From contig NC_079875.1 of NCBI RefSeq assembly GCF_029227915.1, positions 42,367,201-42,431,200 of the forward strand: a stretch of DNA of 64,000 nt. Direction: 5' to 3'. Below the pieces are notes generated by a model that saw nothing but the letters and a program-made list of their open reading frames with translations, had not been told where the DNA came from and did no database searches. Source of the DNA: Hydractinia symbiolongicarpus. Its lineage: Eukaryota > Cnidaria > Hydrozoa > Anthoathecata > Hydractiniidae. Below are positions 11,442-24,970 of this stretch, in pieces (positions within the stretch are counted from its first letter, which is position 1; every line of letters starts with the position of its first letter). Both the position numbers and the translations under genes were made by a program.

Positions 11442-12030
11442 TAGAACGAATGAGACTTGTAGTTTTCAAAAATGTTTTCATTTTTGATGTGACGCTAAAT
11501 AAAAGAAGTTAAATCGCCGGCAAACGAAAACCCACGATTTCCCGAAAATCAAGGGCTTGGCCCGTATAGTCAAAAGTATACAAAGAAAGTACCCAGGGAG
11601 TAAACTTATTTCCCAAATGATTTTTTAAATTATTTTGTCACCACTAAAACGCATGAGACTTGTAGTTTTCAAAAGTGTTTTCATTTTTGATGAGACGCTG
11701 AATAAAAGAAGTTTAAACGCCGGCAAACAAAAACCCGCGATTTCCCGTAAATCCCGGGCTTGGCCCGTATAGTTGAATGTATCTAAAGAAAGTACCCAGG
11801 GAGTAAACTCATTTCCCGAACGATTTTTTAAATTATTTTTTCTCCACTAAAACGCATCAGATTTGTAGTTTTCAAAAATGTTTTCATTTTTGATGAGACG
11901 CTTAATGAAAGGGGTTTAATCGCCGGCAAAAGAAAAACCGCGATTTCCCGTAAATCACGGGCTTGGCCCGTATAGTCGAATGTATACAAAGAAAGTACCC
12001 TGTGAGTAAACTCATTTCCAGAACGATTTT

Positions 12031-14711
12031 TTAAATTATTTTTTCACCACTAAAACGCATAAAACTTGTAGTTTTCAAAAATGTTTTCATTTTTGATGAG
12101 ACGCTGAATAAAAGAAGTTTAATCGCCGGCAAACGAAAACCCACGATTTCCCGAAAATCCCGGGCTTCGCCCGTATAGTCAAAAGTATACAAAGAAAGTA
12201 CCCAGGGAGTAAACGCATTTCCCAAATGATTTTTTAAATTATTTTGTCACCACTAAAACGCATGAGACTTGTAGTTTTCAAAAGTGTTTTCATTTTTGAT
12301 AGGACGCTGAATAAAAGAAGTTTAATCGCGGCAAACGAAAACCCACGATTTCCCGAAAATCCCGGGCTTGGCCCGTATAGTCAAAAGTATACAAAGAAAG
12401 TACCCAGGGAGTAAACTCATTTCCCAAATGATTTTTTAAATTATTTTGTCACCACTAAAACGCATGAGACTTGTAGTTTTCAAAAGTGTTTTCATTTTTG
12501 ATGAGACGCTGAATAAAAGAAGTTTAATCGCCGGCAAACAAAAACACGCGATTTCCCGTAAATCCCGGGCTTGGCCCGTATAGTTGAATGTATACAAAGA
12601 AAGTACCCTGTGAGTAAACTCATTTCCAGAACGATTTTTTAAATTATTTTTTCAACACTAAAACGCATAAGACTTGTAGTTTTCAAAAATGTTTTCATTT
12701 TTGATGAGACGCCTAATGAAAGTGGTTTAATCGCCGGCAAACGAAAACCTGCGATTTCCCTTAAATCCTGGGCTTGGCCCGTATAGTCGAATGTATACAA
12801 AGAAAGTACCATGTGAGTAAACTCATTTCCAAAACGATTTTTTAAATTATCTTTTCACCACTAAAACGCATGAGGCTTGTAGTTTTCAAAAATGTTTTTA
12901 TTTTTGATGAGACACTGAATAAAAAAAGTTTAATCGCCGGCAAACGAAAACCCGCCATTTCCCGTAAACCCCAGACCCGGCCCGTATAGTCAAAAGTATA
13001 CAAAGAAAGTACCCAGGGAGTAAACTCATTTCCAGAACGATTTTTTAAATTATTTTTTCACCACTAAAACGCATAAGACTTGTAGTTTTCAAAAATGTTT
13101 TCATTTTTGATGAGACGCTGAATAAAAGAAGTTTAATCGCCGGCAAACGAAAACCCACGATTTCCCGAAAATCCCGGGCTTGGCCCGTATAGTCAAAAGT
13201 ATACAAAGAAAGTACCCAGGGAGTAAACTTATTTCCCAAATGATTTTTTAAATTATTTTGTCACCACTAAAACGCATGAGACTTGTAGTTTTCAAAAGTG
13301 TTTTCATTTTTGATGGGACGCTGAATAAAAGAAGTTTAATCGACGGCAAACGAAAACCCGCGATTTCCCGTAAATCCCGGGCTTGGCCCGTATAGTAGAA
13401 TGTATACAAAGAAAGTACCCTGTGAGTAAACTCATTTCCAGAACGATTTTTTAAATTATTTTTTCACCACTAAAACCCATAAGACTTGTAGTTTTTAAAA
13501 ATGTTTTCATTTTTGATGAGACGCTGAATAAAAGAAGTTTAATCGCCGGCAAACGAAAACCCACGATTTCCCGAAAATCCCGGGCTTCGCCCGTATAGTC
13601 AAAAGTATACAAAGAAAGTACCCAGGGAGTAAACGCATTTCCCAAATGATTTTTTAAATTATTTTGTCACCACTAAAACGCATGAGACTTGTAGTTTTCA
13701 AAAGTGTTTTCATTTTTGATAGGACGCTGAATAAAAGAAGTTTAATCGCCGGCAAACGAAAACCCACGATTTCCCGAAAATCCCGGGCTTGGCCCGTATA
13801 GTCAAAAGTATACAAAGAAAGTACCCAGGGAGTAAACTCATTTCCCAAATGATTTTTTAAATTATTTTGTCACCACTAAAACGCATGAGACTTGTAGTTT
13901 TCAAAAGTGTTTTCATTTTTGATGAGACGCTGAATAAAAGAAGTTTAATCGCCGGCAAACAAAAACACGCGATTTCCCGTAAATCCCGGGCTTGGCCCGT
14001 ATAGTTGAATGTATACAAAGAAAGTACCCTGTGAGTAAACTCATTTCCAGAACGATTTTTTAAATTATTTTTTCAACACTAAAACGCATAAGACTTGTAG
14101 TTTTCAAAAATGTTTTCATTTTTGATGAGACGCCTAATGAAAGTGGTTTAATCGCCGGCAAACGAAAACCTGCGATTTCCCTTAAATCCTGGGCTTGGCC
14201 CGTATAGTCGAATGTATACAAAGAAAGTACCATGTGAGTAAACTCATTTCCAAAACGATTTTTTAAATTATCTTTTCACCACTAAAACGCATGAGGCTTG
14301 TAGTTTTCAAAAATGTTTTTATTTTTGATGAGACACTGAATAAAAAAAGTTTAATCGCCGGCAAACGAAAACCCGCCATTTCCCGTAAACCCCAGACCCG
14401 ACCCGTATAGTCAAAAGTATACAAAGAAAGTACCCAGGGAGTAAACTCATTTCCAGAACGATTTTTTAAATTATTTTTTCACCACTAAAACGCATAAGAC
14501 TTGTAGTTTTCAAAAATGTTTTCATTTTTGATGAGACGCTGAATAAAAGAAGTTTAATCGCCGGCAAACGAAAACCCACGATTTCCCGAAAATCCCGGGC
14601 TTGGCCCGTATAGTCAAAAGTATACAAAGAAAGTACCCAGGGAGTAAACTTATTTCCCAAATGATTTTTTAAATTATTTTGTCACCACTAAAACGCATGA
14701 GACTTGTAGTT
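12031..14711. repeat. Two copies of a seven-monomer repeat (1420/1421 bp)
   Basis: About 12031-13290 is repeated at 13451-14711. Shared marks are GGCTTCGCCCG, TTGATAGGACG, AAAACACGCG, TTTTCAACACT, CCTTAAATCCTGGG, GTACCATGTGAG, CGCATGAGGC and CAGACCCG. The offset is 1420 before and 1421 after a 1-bp deletion near 12330 (TCGCGGCAAACG for TCGCCGGCAAACG). The units at 13290-13450 differ from the corresponding place in the next copy. A partial third run of the same order follows to about 15.27 kb, and again at about 17.3-17.9 kb. Confidence 0.75.
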
Positions 14712-15189
14712 TTCAAAAGTGTTTTCATTTTTGATGAGACGCTGAATAAAAGAAGTTTAATCGCCGGCAAACAAAAACCCGCGATTTCCCGTAAATCCCG
14801 GGCTTGGCCCGTATAGTTGAATGTATACAAAGAAAGTACCCTGTGAGTAAACTCATTTACAGAACGATTTTTTAAATTATTTTTTCAACACTAAAACGCA
14901 TAAGACTTGTAGTTTTCAAAAATGTTTTCATTTTTGATGAGACGCCTAATGAAAGTGGTTTAATCGCCGGCAAACGAAAACCCGCGATTTCCCTTAAATC
15001 CTGGGCTTGGCCCGTATAGTCGAATGTATACAAAGAAAGTACCATGTGAGTAAACTCATTTCCAAAACGATTTTTTAAATTATCTTTTCACCACTAAAAC
15101 GCATGAGGCTTGTAGTTTTCAAAAATGTTTTTATTTTTGATGAGACACTGAATAAAAGAAGTTTAATCGCCGGCAAACGAAAACTCGCG

Positions 15190-17300
15190 ATTTCCCGTAA
15201 ATCCCGGGCTTGGCCCGTATAGTCATAAGTATACAAAGAAAGTACCCAGGGAGTAAACTTATTTCCCAAATGATTTTTTAAATTATTTTGTCACCACTAA
15301 AACGCATGAAACTTGTAGTTTTCAAAAGTGTTTTCATTTTTGATGAGACGTTGAATAAAAGAAGTTTAATCGCCAGCAAACAAAAACCCGCGATTTCCCG
15401 TAAATCCCGGGCTTGGCCCGTATAGTTGAATGTATCTAAAGAAAGTACCCAGGGAGTAAACTGACTTCCCGAACGATTTTTCAAATTATTTCTGCACCAG
15501 TAGAACGAATGAGACTTGTAGTTTTCAAAAATGTTTTCATTTTTGATGAGACGCTTAATGAAAGGGGTTTATTCGACGGAAAATAAAAACCCGCGATTTC
15601 CCGTAAATCACGGGCTTGGCCCGTATAGTCGAATGTATACAAAGAAAGTACCCTGTGAGTAAACTCATTTCCAGAACGATTTTTTAAATTATTTTGTCAC
15701 CACTAAAACGCATGAGACTTGTAGTTTTCAAAAGTGTTTTCATTTTTGATGGGACGCTGAATAAAAGAAGTTTAATCGCCGGCAAACGAAAACCCGCGAT
15801 TTCCCGTAAATCCCGGGCTTGGCCCGTATAGTCGAATGTATACAAAGAAAGTACCCTGTGAGTAAACTCATTTCCAGAACGATTTTTTAAATTATTTTTT
15901 CACCACTAAAACCCATAAGACTTGTAGTTTTTAAAAATGTTTTCATTTTTGATGAGACGCTGAATAAAAGAAGTTTAATCGCCGGCAAACGAAAACCCAC
16001 GATTTCCCGAAAATCCCGGGCTTGGCCCGTATAGTCAAAAGTATACAAAGAAATTACCCAGGGAGTAAACGCATTTCCCAAATGATTTTTTAAATTATTT
16101 TGTCACCACTAAAACGCATGAGACTTGTAGTTTTCAAAAGTGTTTTCATTTTTGATAGGACGCTGAATAAAAGAAGTTTAATCGCCGGCAAACGAAAACC
16201 CACGATTTCCCGAAAATCTCGGGCTTGGCCCGTATAGTCAAAAGTATACAAAGAAAGTACCCAGGGAGTAAACTCATTTCCCAAATGATTTTTTAAATTA
16301 TTTTGTCACCACTAAAACGCATGAGACTTGTAGTTTTCAAAAGTGTTTTCATTTTTGATGAGACGCTGAATAAAAGAAGGTTAATCGCCGGCAAACGAAA
16401 ACCCGCCATTTCCCGCAAACCCCAGACTCGGCCCGTATAGTCATAAGTATACAAAGAAAGTACCCAGGGAGTAAACTTATTTCCCAAATGATTTTTTAAA
16501 TTATTTTGTCACCACTAAAACGCATGAAACTTGTAGTTTTCAAAAGTGTTTTCATTTTTGATGAGACGTTGAATAAAAGAAGTTTAATCGCCAGCAAACA
16601 AAAACCCGCGATTTCCCGTAAATCCCGGGCTTGGCCCGTATAGTTGAATGTATCTAAAGAAAGTACCCAGGGAGTAAACTGACTTCCCGAACGATTTTTC
16701 AAATTATTTCTGCACCAGTAGAACGAATGAGACTTGTAGTTTTCAAAAATGTTTTCATTTTTGATGAGACGCTTAATGAAAGGGGTTTATTCGACGGAAA
16801 ATGAAAACCCGCGATTTCCCGTAAATCACGGGCTTGGCCCGTATAGTCGAATGTATACAAAGAAAGTACCCTGTGAGTAAACTCATTTCCAGAACGATTT
16901 TTTAAATTATTTTGTCACCACTAAAACGCATGAGACTTGTAGTTTTCAAAAGTGTTTTCATTTTTGATGGGACGCTGAATAAAAGAAGTTTAATCGCCGG
17001 CAAACGAAAACCCACGATTTCCCGAAAATCCCGGGCTTGGCCCGTATAGTCAAAAGTATACAAAGAAAGTACCCAGGGAGTAAACGCATTTCCCAAAGGA
17101 TTTTTTAAATTATTTTGTCACCACTAAAACGCATGAGACTTGTAGTTTTCAAAAGTGTTTTCATTTTTGATAGGACGCTGAATAAAAGAAGTTTAATCGC
17201 CGGCAAACGAAAACCCACGATTTCCCGAAAATCCCGGGCTTGGCCCGTATAGTCAAAAGTATACAAAGAAAGTACCCAGGGAATAAACTCATTTCCCAAA
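15190..17300. repeat. Imperfect duplication, six against five monomers
   Basis: Unit 15278-15484 matches 16496-16702 (offset 1218, 6 x 203), and 15887-16284 matches 16902-17299 (offset 1015, 5 x 203). The second copy therefore lacks one monomer. Shared marks include GACGTTGAATAAAAG, GTTTATTCGACGG and TTGATAGGACG. The change of offset by exactly one unit is the signature of unequal exchange in register. Confidence 0.7.
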
Positions 17301-17899
17301 TGATTTTTTAAATTATTTTGTCACCACTAAAACGCATGAGACTTGTAGTTTTCAAAAGTGTTTTCATTTTTGATGAGACGCTGAATAAAAGAAGTTTAAT
17401 CGCCGGCAAACAAAAACCCGCGATTTCCCGTAAATCCCGGGCTTGGCCCGTATAGTTGAATGTATACAAAGAAAGTACCCTGTGAGTAAACTCATTTCCA
17501 GAACGATTTTTTAAATTATTTTTTCAACACTAAAACGCATAAGACTTGTAGTTTTCAAAAATGTTTTCATTTTTGATGAGACGCCTAATGAAAGTGGTTT
17601 AATCGCCGGCAAACGAAAACCCGCGATTTCCCTTAAATCCTGGGCTTGGCCCGTATAGTCGAATGTATACAAAGAAAGTACCATGTGAGTAAACTCATTT
17701 CCAAAACGATTTTTTAAATTATCTTTTCACCACTAAAACGCATGAGGCTTGTAGTTTTCAAAAATGTTTTTATTTTTGATGAGACACTGAATAAAAAAAG
17801 TTTAATCGCCGGCAAACGAAAACCCGCCATTTCCCGTAAACCCCAGACTCGGCCCGTATAGTCAAAAGTATACAAAGAAAGTACCCAGGGAGTAAACTC

Positions 17900-18710
17900 A
17901 TTTCCAGAACGATTTTTTAAATTATTTTTTCACCACTAAAACGCATAAGACTTGTAGTTTTCAAAAATGTTTTCATTTTTGATGAGACGCCTAATGAAAG
18001 TGGTTTAATCGCCGGCAAACGAAAACCCGCGATTTCCCTTAAATCCTGGGCTTGGCCCGTATAGTCGAATGTATACAAAGAAAGTACCATGTGAGTAAAC
18101 TCATTTCCAAAACGATTTTTTAAATTATTTTTTCACCACTAAAACGCATAAAACTTGTAGTTTTCAAAAATGTTTTCATTTTTGATGAGACGCTGAATAA
18201 AAGAAGTTTAATCGCCGGCAAACGAAAACCCACGATTTCCCGAAAATCCCGGGCTTGGCCCGTATAGTCAAAAGTATACAAAGAAAGTACCCAGGGAGTA
18301 AACTCATTTCCAGAACGATTTTTTAAATTATTTTTTCACCACTAAAACGCATAAGACTTGTAGTTTTCAAAAATGTTTTCATTTTTGATGAGACGCCTAA
18401 TGAAAGTGGTTTAATCGCCGGCAAACGAAAACCCGCGATTTCCCTTAAATCCTGGGCTTGGCCCGTATAGTCGAATGTATACAAAGAAAGTACCATGTGA
18501 GTAAACTCATTTCCAAAACGATTTTTTAAATTATTTTTTCACCACTAAAACGCATAAAACTTGCAGTTTTCAAAAATGTTTTCATTTTTGATGAGACGCT
18601 GAATAAAAGAAGTTTAATCGCCGGCAAACGAAAACCCACGATTTCCCGAAAATCCCGGGCTTGGCCCGTATAGTCAAAAGTATACAAAGAAAGTACCCAG
18701 GGAGTAAACT
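17900..18710. repeat. Tandem dimer duplication (406 bp)
   Basis: The pair CCTAATGAAAGTGG / CCTTAAATCCTGGG / GTACCATGTGAG followed by a CGCATAAAACTTG unit occurs twice, 406 bp apart (about 17.90-18.30 and 18.30-18.71 kb). The second copy has CTTGCAG where the first has CTTGTAG and then joins a different neighbour. Confidence 0.7.
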
Positions 18711-18899
18711 TATTTCCCAAATGATTTTTTAAATTATTTTGTCACCACTAAAACGCATGAAACTTGTAGTTTTCAAAAGTGTTTTCATTTTTGATGAGAC
18801 ACTGAATAAAAGAAGTTTAATCGCCGGCAAACAAAAACCCCCGATTTCCCGTAAATTCCGGGCTTGGCCCGTATAGTTGAATGTATCTAAAGAAAGTAC

Positions 18900-21240
18900 C
18901 CTGTGAGTAAACTCATTTCCAGAACGATTTTTTAAATTATTTTGTCACCACTAAAACGCATGAGACTTGTAGTTTTCAAAAGTGTTTTCATTTTTGATGG
19001 GACGCTGAATAAAAGAAGTTTAATCGCCGGCAAACGAAAACTCGCGATTTCCCGTAAATCCCGGGCTTGGCCCGTATAGTTGAATGTATCTAAAGAAAGT
19101 ACCCAGGGAGTAAACTCATTTCCCGAACGATTTTTTAAATTATTTTTTCTCCACTAAAACGCATCAGATTTGTAGTTTTCAAAAATGTTTTCATTTTTGA
19201 TGAGACGCTTAATGAAAGGGGTTTAATCGCCGGCAAATGAAAACCCGCGATTTCCAGTAAATCACGGGCTTGGCCCGTATAGTCGAATGTATACAAAGAA
19301 AGTACCCTGTGAGAAAACTCATTTCCAGAACGATTTTTTAAATTATTTTTTCACCACTAAAACGCATAAAACTTGTAGTTTTCAAAAATGTTTTCATTTT
19401 TGATGAGACGCTGAATAAAAGAAGTTTAATCGCCGGCAAACGAAAACCCACGATTTCCCGAAAATCCCGGGCTTGGCCCGTATAGTCAAAAGTATACAAA
19501 GAAAGTACCCAGGGAGTAAACTTATTTCCCAAATGATTTTTTAAATTATTTTGTCACCACTAAAACGCATGAAACTTGTAGTTTTCAAAAGTGTTTTCAT
19601 TTTTGATGAGACGCTGAATAAAAGAAGTTTAATCGCCGGCAAACAAAAACCCGCGATTTCCCGTAAATCCCGGGCTTGGCCCGTATAGTTGAATGTATCT
19701 AAAGAAAGTACCCAGGGAGTAAACTGACTTCCCGAACGATTTTTCAAATTATTTCTGCACCAGTAGAACGAATGAGACTTGTAGTTTTCAAAAATGTTTT
19801 CATTTTTGATGAGACGCTTAATGAAAGGGGTTTAATCGACGGAAAATGAAAACCCGCGTTTTCCCGTAAATCACGGGCTTGGCCCGTATAGTCGAAAGTA
19901 TACAAAGAAAGTACCCTGTGAGTAAACTCATTTCCAGAACGATTTTTTAAATTATTTTGTCACCACTAAAACGCATGAGACTTGTAGTTTCCAAAAGTGT
20001 TTTCATTTTTGATGGGACGCTGAATAAAAGAAGTTTAATCGCCGGCAAACGAAAACACGCGATTTCCTGTAAATCCCGGGCTTGGCCCGTATAGTTGAAT
20101 GTATCTAAAGAAAGTACCCAGGGAGTAAACTCATTCCCCGAACGATTTTTTAAATTATTTTTTCTCCACTAAAACGCATCAGATTTGTAGTTTTCAAAAA
20201 TATTTTCATTTTTGATGAGACGCTGAATAAAAGAAGTTAAATCGCCGGTAAACGAAAACCCACGATTTCCCGAAAATCCCGGGCTTGGCCCGTATAGTCA
20301 AAAGTATACAAAGAAAGTACCCAGGAAGTAAACTTATTTCCCAAATGATTTTTTAAATTATTTTGTCACCACTAAAACGCATGAGACTTGTAGTTTTCAA
20401 AAGTGTTTTCATTTTTGATGAGACGCTGAATAAAAGAAGTTTAATCGCCGGCAAACAAAAACCCGCGATTTCCCGTAAATCCCGGGCTTGGCCCGTATAG
20501 TTGAATGTATCTAAAGAAGGTACCCAGGGAGTAAACTCATTTCCCGAACGATTTTTTAAATTATTTTTTCTCCACTAAAACGCATCAGATTTGAAGTTTT
20601 CAAAAATGTTTTCATTTTTGATGAGACGCTTAATGAAAGGGGTTTAATCGCCGGCAAATGAAAACCCGCGATTTCCCGTAAATCACGGGCTTGGCAAGTA
20701 TAGTCGAATGTATACAAAGAAAGTACCCTGTGAGTAAACTCATTTCCAGAACGATTTTTTAAATTATTTTTTCACCACTAAAACGCATAAAACTTGTAGT
20801 TTTCAAAAATGTTTTCATTTTTGATGAGACTCTGAATAAAAGAAGTTTAATCGCCGGCAAACGAAAACCCACGATTTCCCGAAAATCCCGGGCTTGGCCC
20901 GTATAGTCAAAAGTATACAAATAAAGTACCCAGGGAGTAAACTTATTTCCCAAATGATTTTTTAAATTATTTTGTCACCACTAAAACGCATGAAACTTGT
21001 AGTTTTCAAAAGTGTTTTCATTTTTGATGAGACGCTGAATAAAAGAAGTTTAATCGCCAGCAAACAAAAACCCGCGATTTCCCGTAAATCCCGGGCTTGG
21101 CCCGTATAGTTGAATGTATCTAAAGAAAGTACCCAGGGAGTAAACTGACTTCCCGAACGATTTTTCAAATTATTTCTGCACCAGTAGAACGAATGAGACT
21201 TGTAGTTTTCAAAAATGTTTTCATTTTTGATGAGACGCTT
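18900..21240. repeat. Dispersed second block of the 1421-bp repeat type
   Basis: The order of unit types found at 8.6-11.4 kb reappears here. Units 19338-19532 and 19541-19747 recur at 20759-20953 and 20962-21168 (offset 1421). The first run, about 18.9-19.75 kb, lacks two monomers relative to the seven-unit form; the second run is complete. Private changes such as GAAAACTCGCG, GGCTTGGCAAGTATAG and GGGGTTTTTTCGACGG show some divergence from the block at 8.6 kb. Confidence 0.68.
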
Positions 21241-21779
21241 AATGAAAGGGGTTTTTTCGACGGAAAATGAAAACCCGCGATTTCCCGTAAATCACGGGCT
21301 TGGCCCGTATAGTCGAATGTATACAAAGAAAGTACCCTGTGAGTAAACTCATTTCCAGAACGATTTTTTAAATTATTTTGTCACCACTAAAACGCATGAG
21401 ATTTGTAGTTTTCAAAAGTGTTTTCATTTTTGATGGGACGCTGAATAAAAGAAGTTTAATCGCCGGCAAACGAAAACCCGCGATTTCCCGTAAATCCCGG
21501 GCTTGGCCCGTATAGTCGAATGTATACAAAGAAAGTACCCTGTGAGTAAACTTATTTCCAGAACGATTTTTTAAATTATTTTTTCACCACTAAAACGCAT
21601 AAGACTTGTAGTTTTCAAAAATGTTTTCATTTTTGATGAGACGCTGAATAAAAGAAGTTTAATCGCCGGCAAACGAAAACCCACGATTTCCCGAAAATCC
21701 CGGGCTTGGCCCGTATAGTCAAAAGTATACAAAGAAAGTACCCAGGGAGTAAACGCATTTCCCAAATGATTTTTTAAAT

Positions 21780-24700
21780 TATTTTGTCACCACTAAAACG
21801 CATGAGACTTGTAGTTTTCAAAAGTGTTTTCATTTTTGATAGGACGCTGAATAAAAGAAGTTTAATCGCCGGCAAACGAAAACCCACGATTTCCTGAGAA
21901 TCCCGGGCTTGGCCCGTATAGTCAAAAGTATACAAAGAAAGAACACAGGGAGTAAACTCATTTCCCAAATGATTTTTTAAATTATTTTGTCACCACTAAA
22001 ACGCATGAGACTTGTAGTTTTCAAAAGTGTTTTCATTTTTGATGAGACGCTGAATAAAAGAAGTTTAATCGCCGGCAAACAAAAACCCGCGATTTCCCGT
22101 AAATCCCGGGCTTTGCCCGTATAGTCGAATGTATACAAAGAAAGTACCCTGTGAGTAAACTCATTTCCAGAACGATTTTTTAAATTATTTTTTCAACACT
22201 AAAACGCATAAGACTTGTAGTTTTCAAAAATGTTTTCATTTTTGATGAGACGCCTAATGAAAGTGGTTTAATCGCCGGCAAACGAAAACCCGCGATTTCC
22301 CTTAAATCCTGGGCTTGGCCCGTATAGTCAAAAGTATACAAAGAAAGTACCCAGGGAGTAAACGCATTTTCCGAACGATTTTTTAAATTATTTTTTCTCC
22401 ACTAAAATGCATGAGATTTGTAGTTTTCAAAAATATTTTCATTTTTGATGACACGCCTAATGAAAGTGGTTTAATCGCCGGCAAACGAAAACCCGCGATT
22501 TCCCGTAAATCCCGGGCTTGGCCCGTATAGTCGAATGTATACAAAGAAAGTACCCTGTGAGTAAACTCATTTCCAGAACGATTTTTTAAATTATTTTTTC
22601 AACACTAAAACGCATAAGACTTGTAGTTTTCAAAAATGTTTTCATTTTTGATGAGACGCCTAATGAAAGTGGTTTAATCGCCGGCAAACGAAAACCCGCC
22701 ATTTCCCGTAAACCCCAGACTCGGCTCGTATAGTCAAAAGTATACAAAGAAAGTACCCAGGGAGTAAACTCATTTCCAGAACGATTTTTTAAATTATTTT
22801 TTCACCACTAAAACGCATAAGACTTGTAGTTTTCAAAAATGTTTTCATTTTTGATGAGACGCCTAATGAAAGTGGTTTAATCGCCGGCAAACGAAAACCC
22901 GCGATTTCCCTTAAATCCTGGGCTTGGCCCGTATAGTCGAATGTATACAAAGAAAGTACCATGTGAGTAAACTCATTTCCAAAACGATTTTTTAAATTAT
23001 CATTTCACCACTAAAACGCATGAGACTTGTAGTTTTCAAAAATGTTTTCATTTTTGATGAGACGCTGAATAAAAGAAGTTTAATCGCCGGCAAACGAAAA
23101 CCCGCCATTTCCCGTAAACCCCAGACTCGGCCCGTATAGTGAAAAGTATACAAAGAAAGTACCCAGGGAGTAAACTCATTTCCCGAACGATTTTTTAAAT
23201 TATTTTTTCACCACTAAAACGCATAAGACTTGTAGTTTTCAAAAATGTTTTCATTTTTGATGAGACGCTGAATAAAAGAAGTTTAATCGCCGACAAACGA
23301 AAACCCGCGATTTCCCGTATATCCCGGGCTTGGCCCGTATAGTCGAATGTATACAAAGAAAGTACCCTGTGAGTAAACTTATTTCCAGAACGATTTTTTA
23401 AATTATTTTTTCACCACTAAAACGCATGAGACTTGTAGTTTTCAAAAGTGTTTTCATTTTTGATAGGACGCTGAATAAAAGAAGTTTAATCGCCGGCAAA
23501 CGAAAACCCACGATTTCCTGAAAATCCCGGGCTTGGCCCGTATAGTCAAAAGTATACAAAGAAAGTACCCAGGGAGTAAACTCATTTCCCAAATGATTTT
23601 TTAAATTATTTTGTCACCACTAAAACGCATGAGACTTGTAGTTTTCAAAAGTGTTTTCATTTTTGATGAGACGCTGAATAAAAGAAGTTTAATCGCCGGC
23701 AAACAAAAACCCGCGATTTCCCGTAAATCCCGGGCTTGGCCCGTATAGTCGAATGTATACAAAGAAAGTACCCTGTGAGTAAACTCATTTCCAGAACGAT
23801 TTTTTAAATTATTTTTTCAACACTAAAACGCATAAGACTTGTAGTTTTCAAAAATGTTTTCATTTTTGATGAGACGCCTAATGAAAGTGGTTTAATCGCC
23901 GGCAAACGAAAACCCGCAATTTCCCTTAAATCCTGGGCTTGGCCCGTATAGTCAAAAGTATACAAAGAAAGTACCCAAGGAGTAAACTCATTTTCCGAAC
24001 GATTTTTTAAATTATTTTTTCTCCACTAAAATGCATGAGATTTGTAGTTTTCAAAAATATTTTCATTTTTGATGACACGCCTAATGAAAGTGGTTTAATC
24101 GCCGGCAAACGAAAACCCGCGATTTCCCTTAAATCACGGGCTTGGCCCGTATAGTCGAATGTATACAAAGAAAGTACCATGTGAGTAAACTCATTTCCAA
24201 AACGATTTTTCGAATTATCTTTTCACCACTAAAACGCATGAGACTTGTAGTTTTCAAAAATGTTTTTATTTTTGATGAGACGCTGAATAAAAGAAGTTTA
24301 ATCGCCGGCAAACGAAAACCCGCCATTTCCCGTAAACCCCAGACTCGGCCCGTATAGTCAAAAGTATACAAAGAAAGTACCCAGGGAGTAAACTCATTTC
24401 CAGAACAATTTTTTAAATTATTTTTTCACCACTAAAACGCATAAGACTTGTAGTTTTCAAAAATGTTTTCATTTTTGATGAGACGCCTAATGAAAGTGGT
24501 TTAATCGCCGGCAAACGAAAACCCGCGATTTCCCTTAAATCCTGGGCTTGGCCCGTATAGTCGAATGTATACAAAGAAAGTACCATGTGAGTAAACTCAT
24601 TTCCAAAACGATTTTTTAAATTATCATTTCACCACTAAAACGCATGAGACTTGTAGTTTTCAAAAATGTTTTCATTTTTGATGAGACGCTGAATAAAAGA

Positions 24701-24970
24701 AGTTTAATCGCCGGCAAACGAAAACCCGCCATTTCCCGTAAACCCCAGACTCGGCCCGTATAGTCAAAAGTATACAAAGAAAGTACCCAGGGAGTAAACT
24801 CATTTCCCGAACGATTTTTTAAATTATTTTTTCACCACTAAAACGCATAAGACTTGTAGTTTTCAAAAATGTTTTCATTTTTGATGAGACGCTGAATAAA
24901 AGAAGTTTAATCGCCGGCAAACGAAAACCCGCGATTTCCCGTATATCCCGGGCTTGGCCCGTATAGTTGA
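21780..24970. repeat. Eight-monomer repeat, two imperfect copies (1624 bp)
   Basis: Matching pairs at an offset of 1624 bp include 21774 with 23398, the CATTTTCCGAACG unit at 22370 with 23994, and the TTATCATTTCACC unit at 23001 with 24625. Units near 22.56-22.74 kb and 24.18-24.36 kb differ in type, so one monomer has been replaced or converted. The second copy ends in GTATATCCCGGG units that introduce the right domain. Confidence 0.7.

Larger units (their letters stand above)
1..24800. repeat. Left array domain (TTTTGTCACC / CAGTAG unit types)
   Basis: This part is marked by units reading CCCAAATGATTTTTTAAATT followed by TTTTGTCACCAC, first seen near 876 and last near 23.6 kb. A second mark is the CTGCACCAGTAGAACG unit (near 30, 270, 2500, 7580, 8597, 10018, 11439, 15497, 16715, 19759 and 21180). 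Neither the 150-bp nor the 113-bp truncated unit occurs here. Several short higher-order repeats lie within it and are listed separately. The stretch 1-2530 shows ordinary monomers without a clear higher-order period, apart from adjacent CAGTAG units at its start. Confidence 0.8.
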
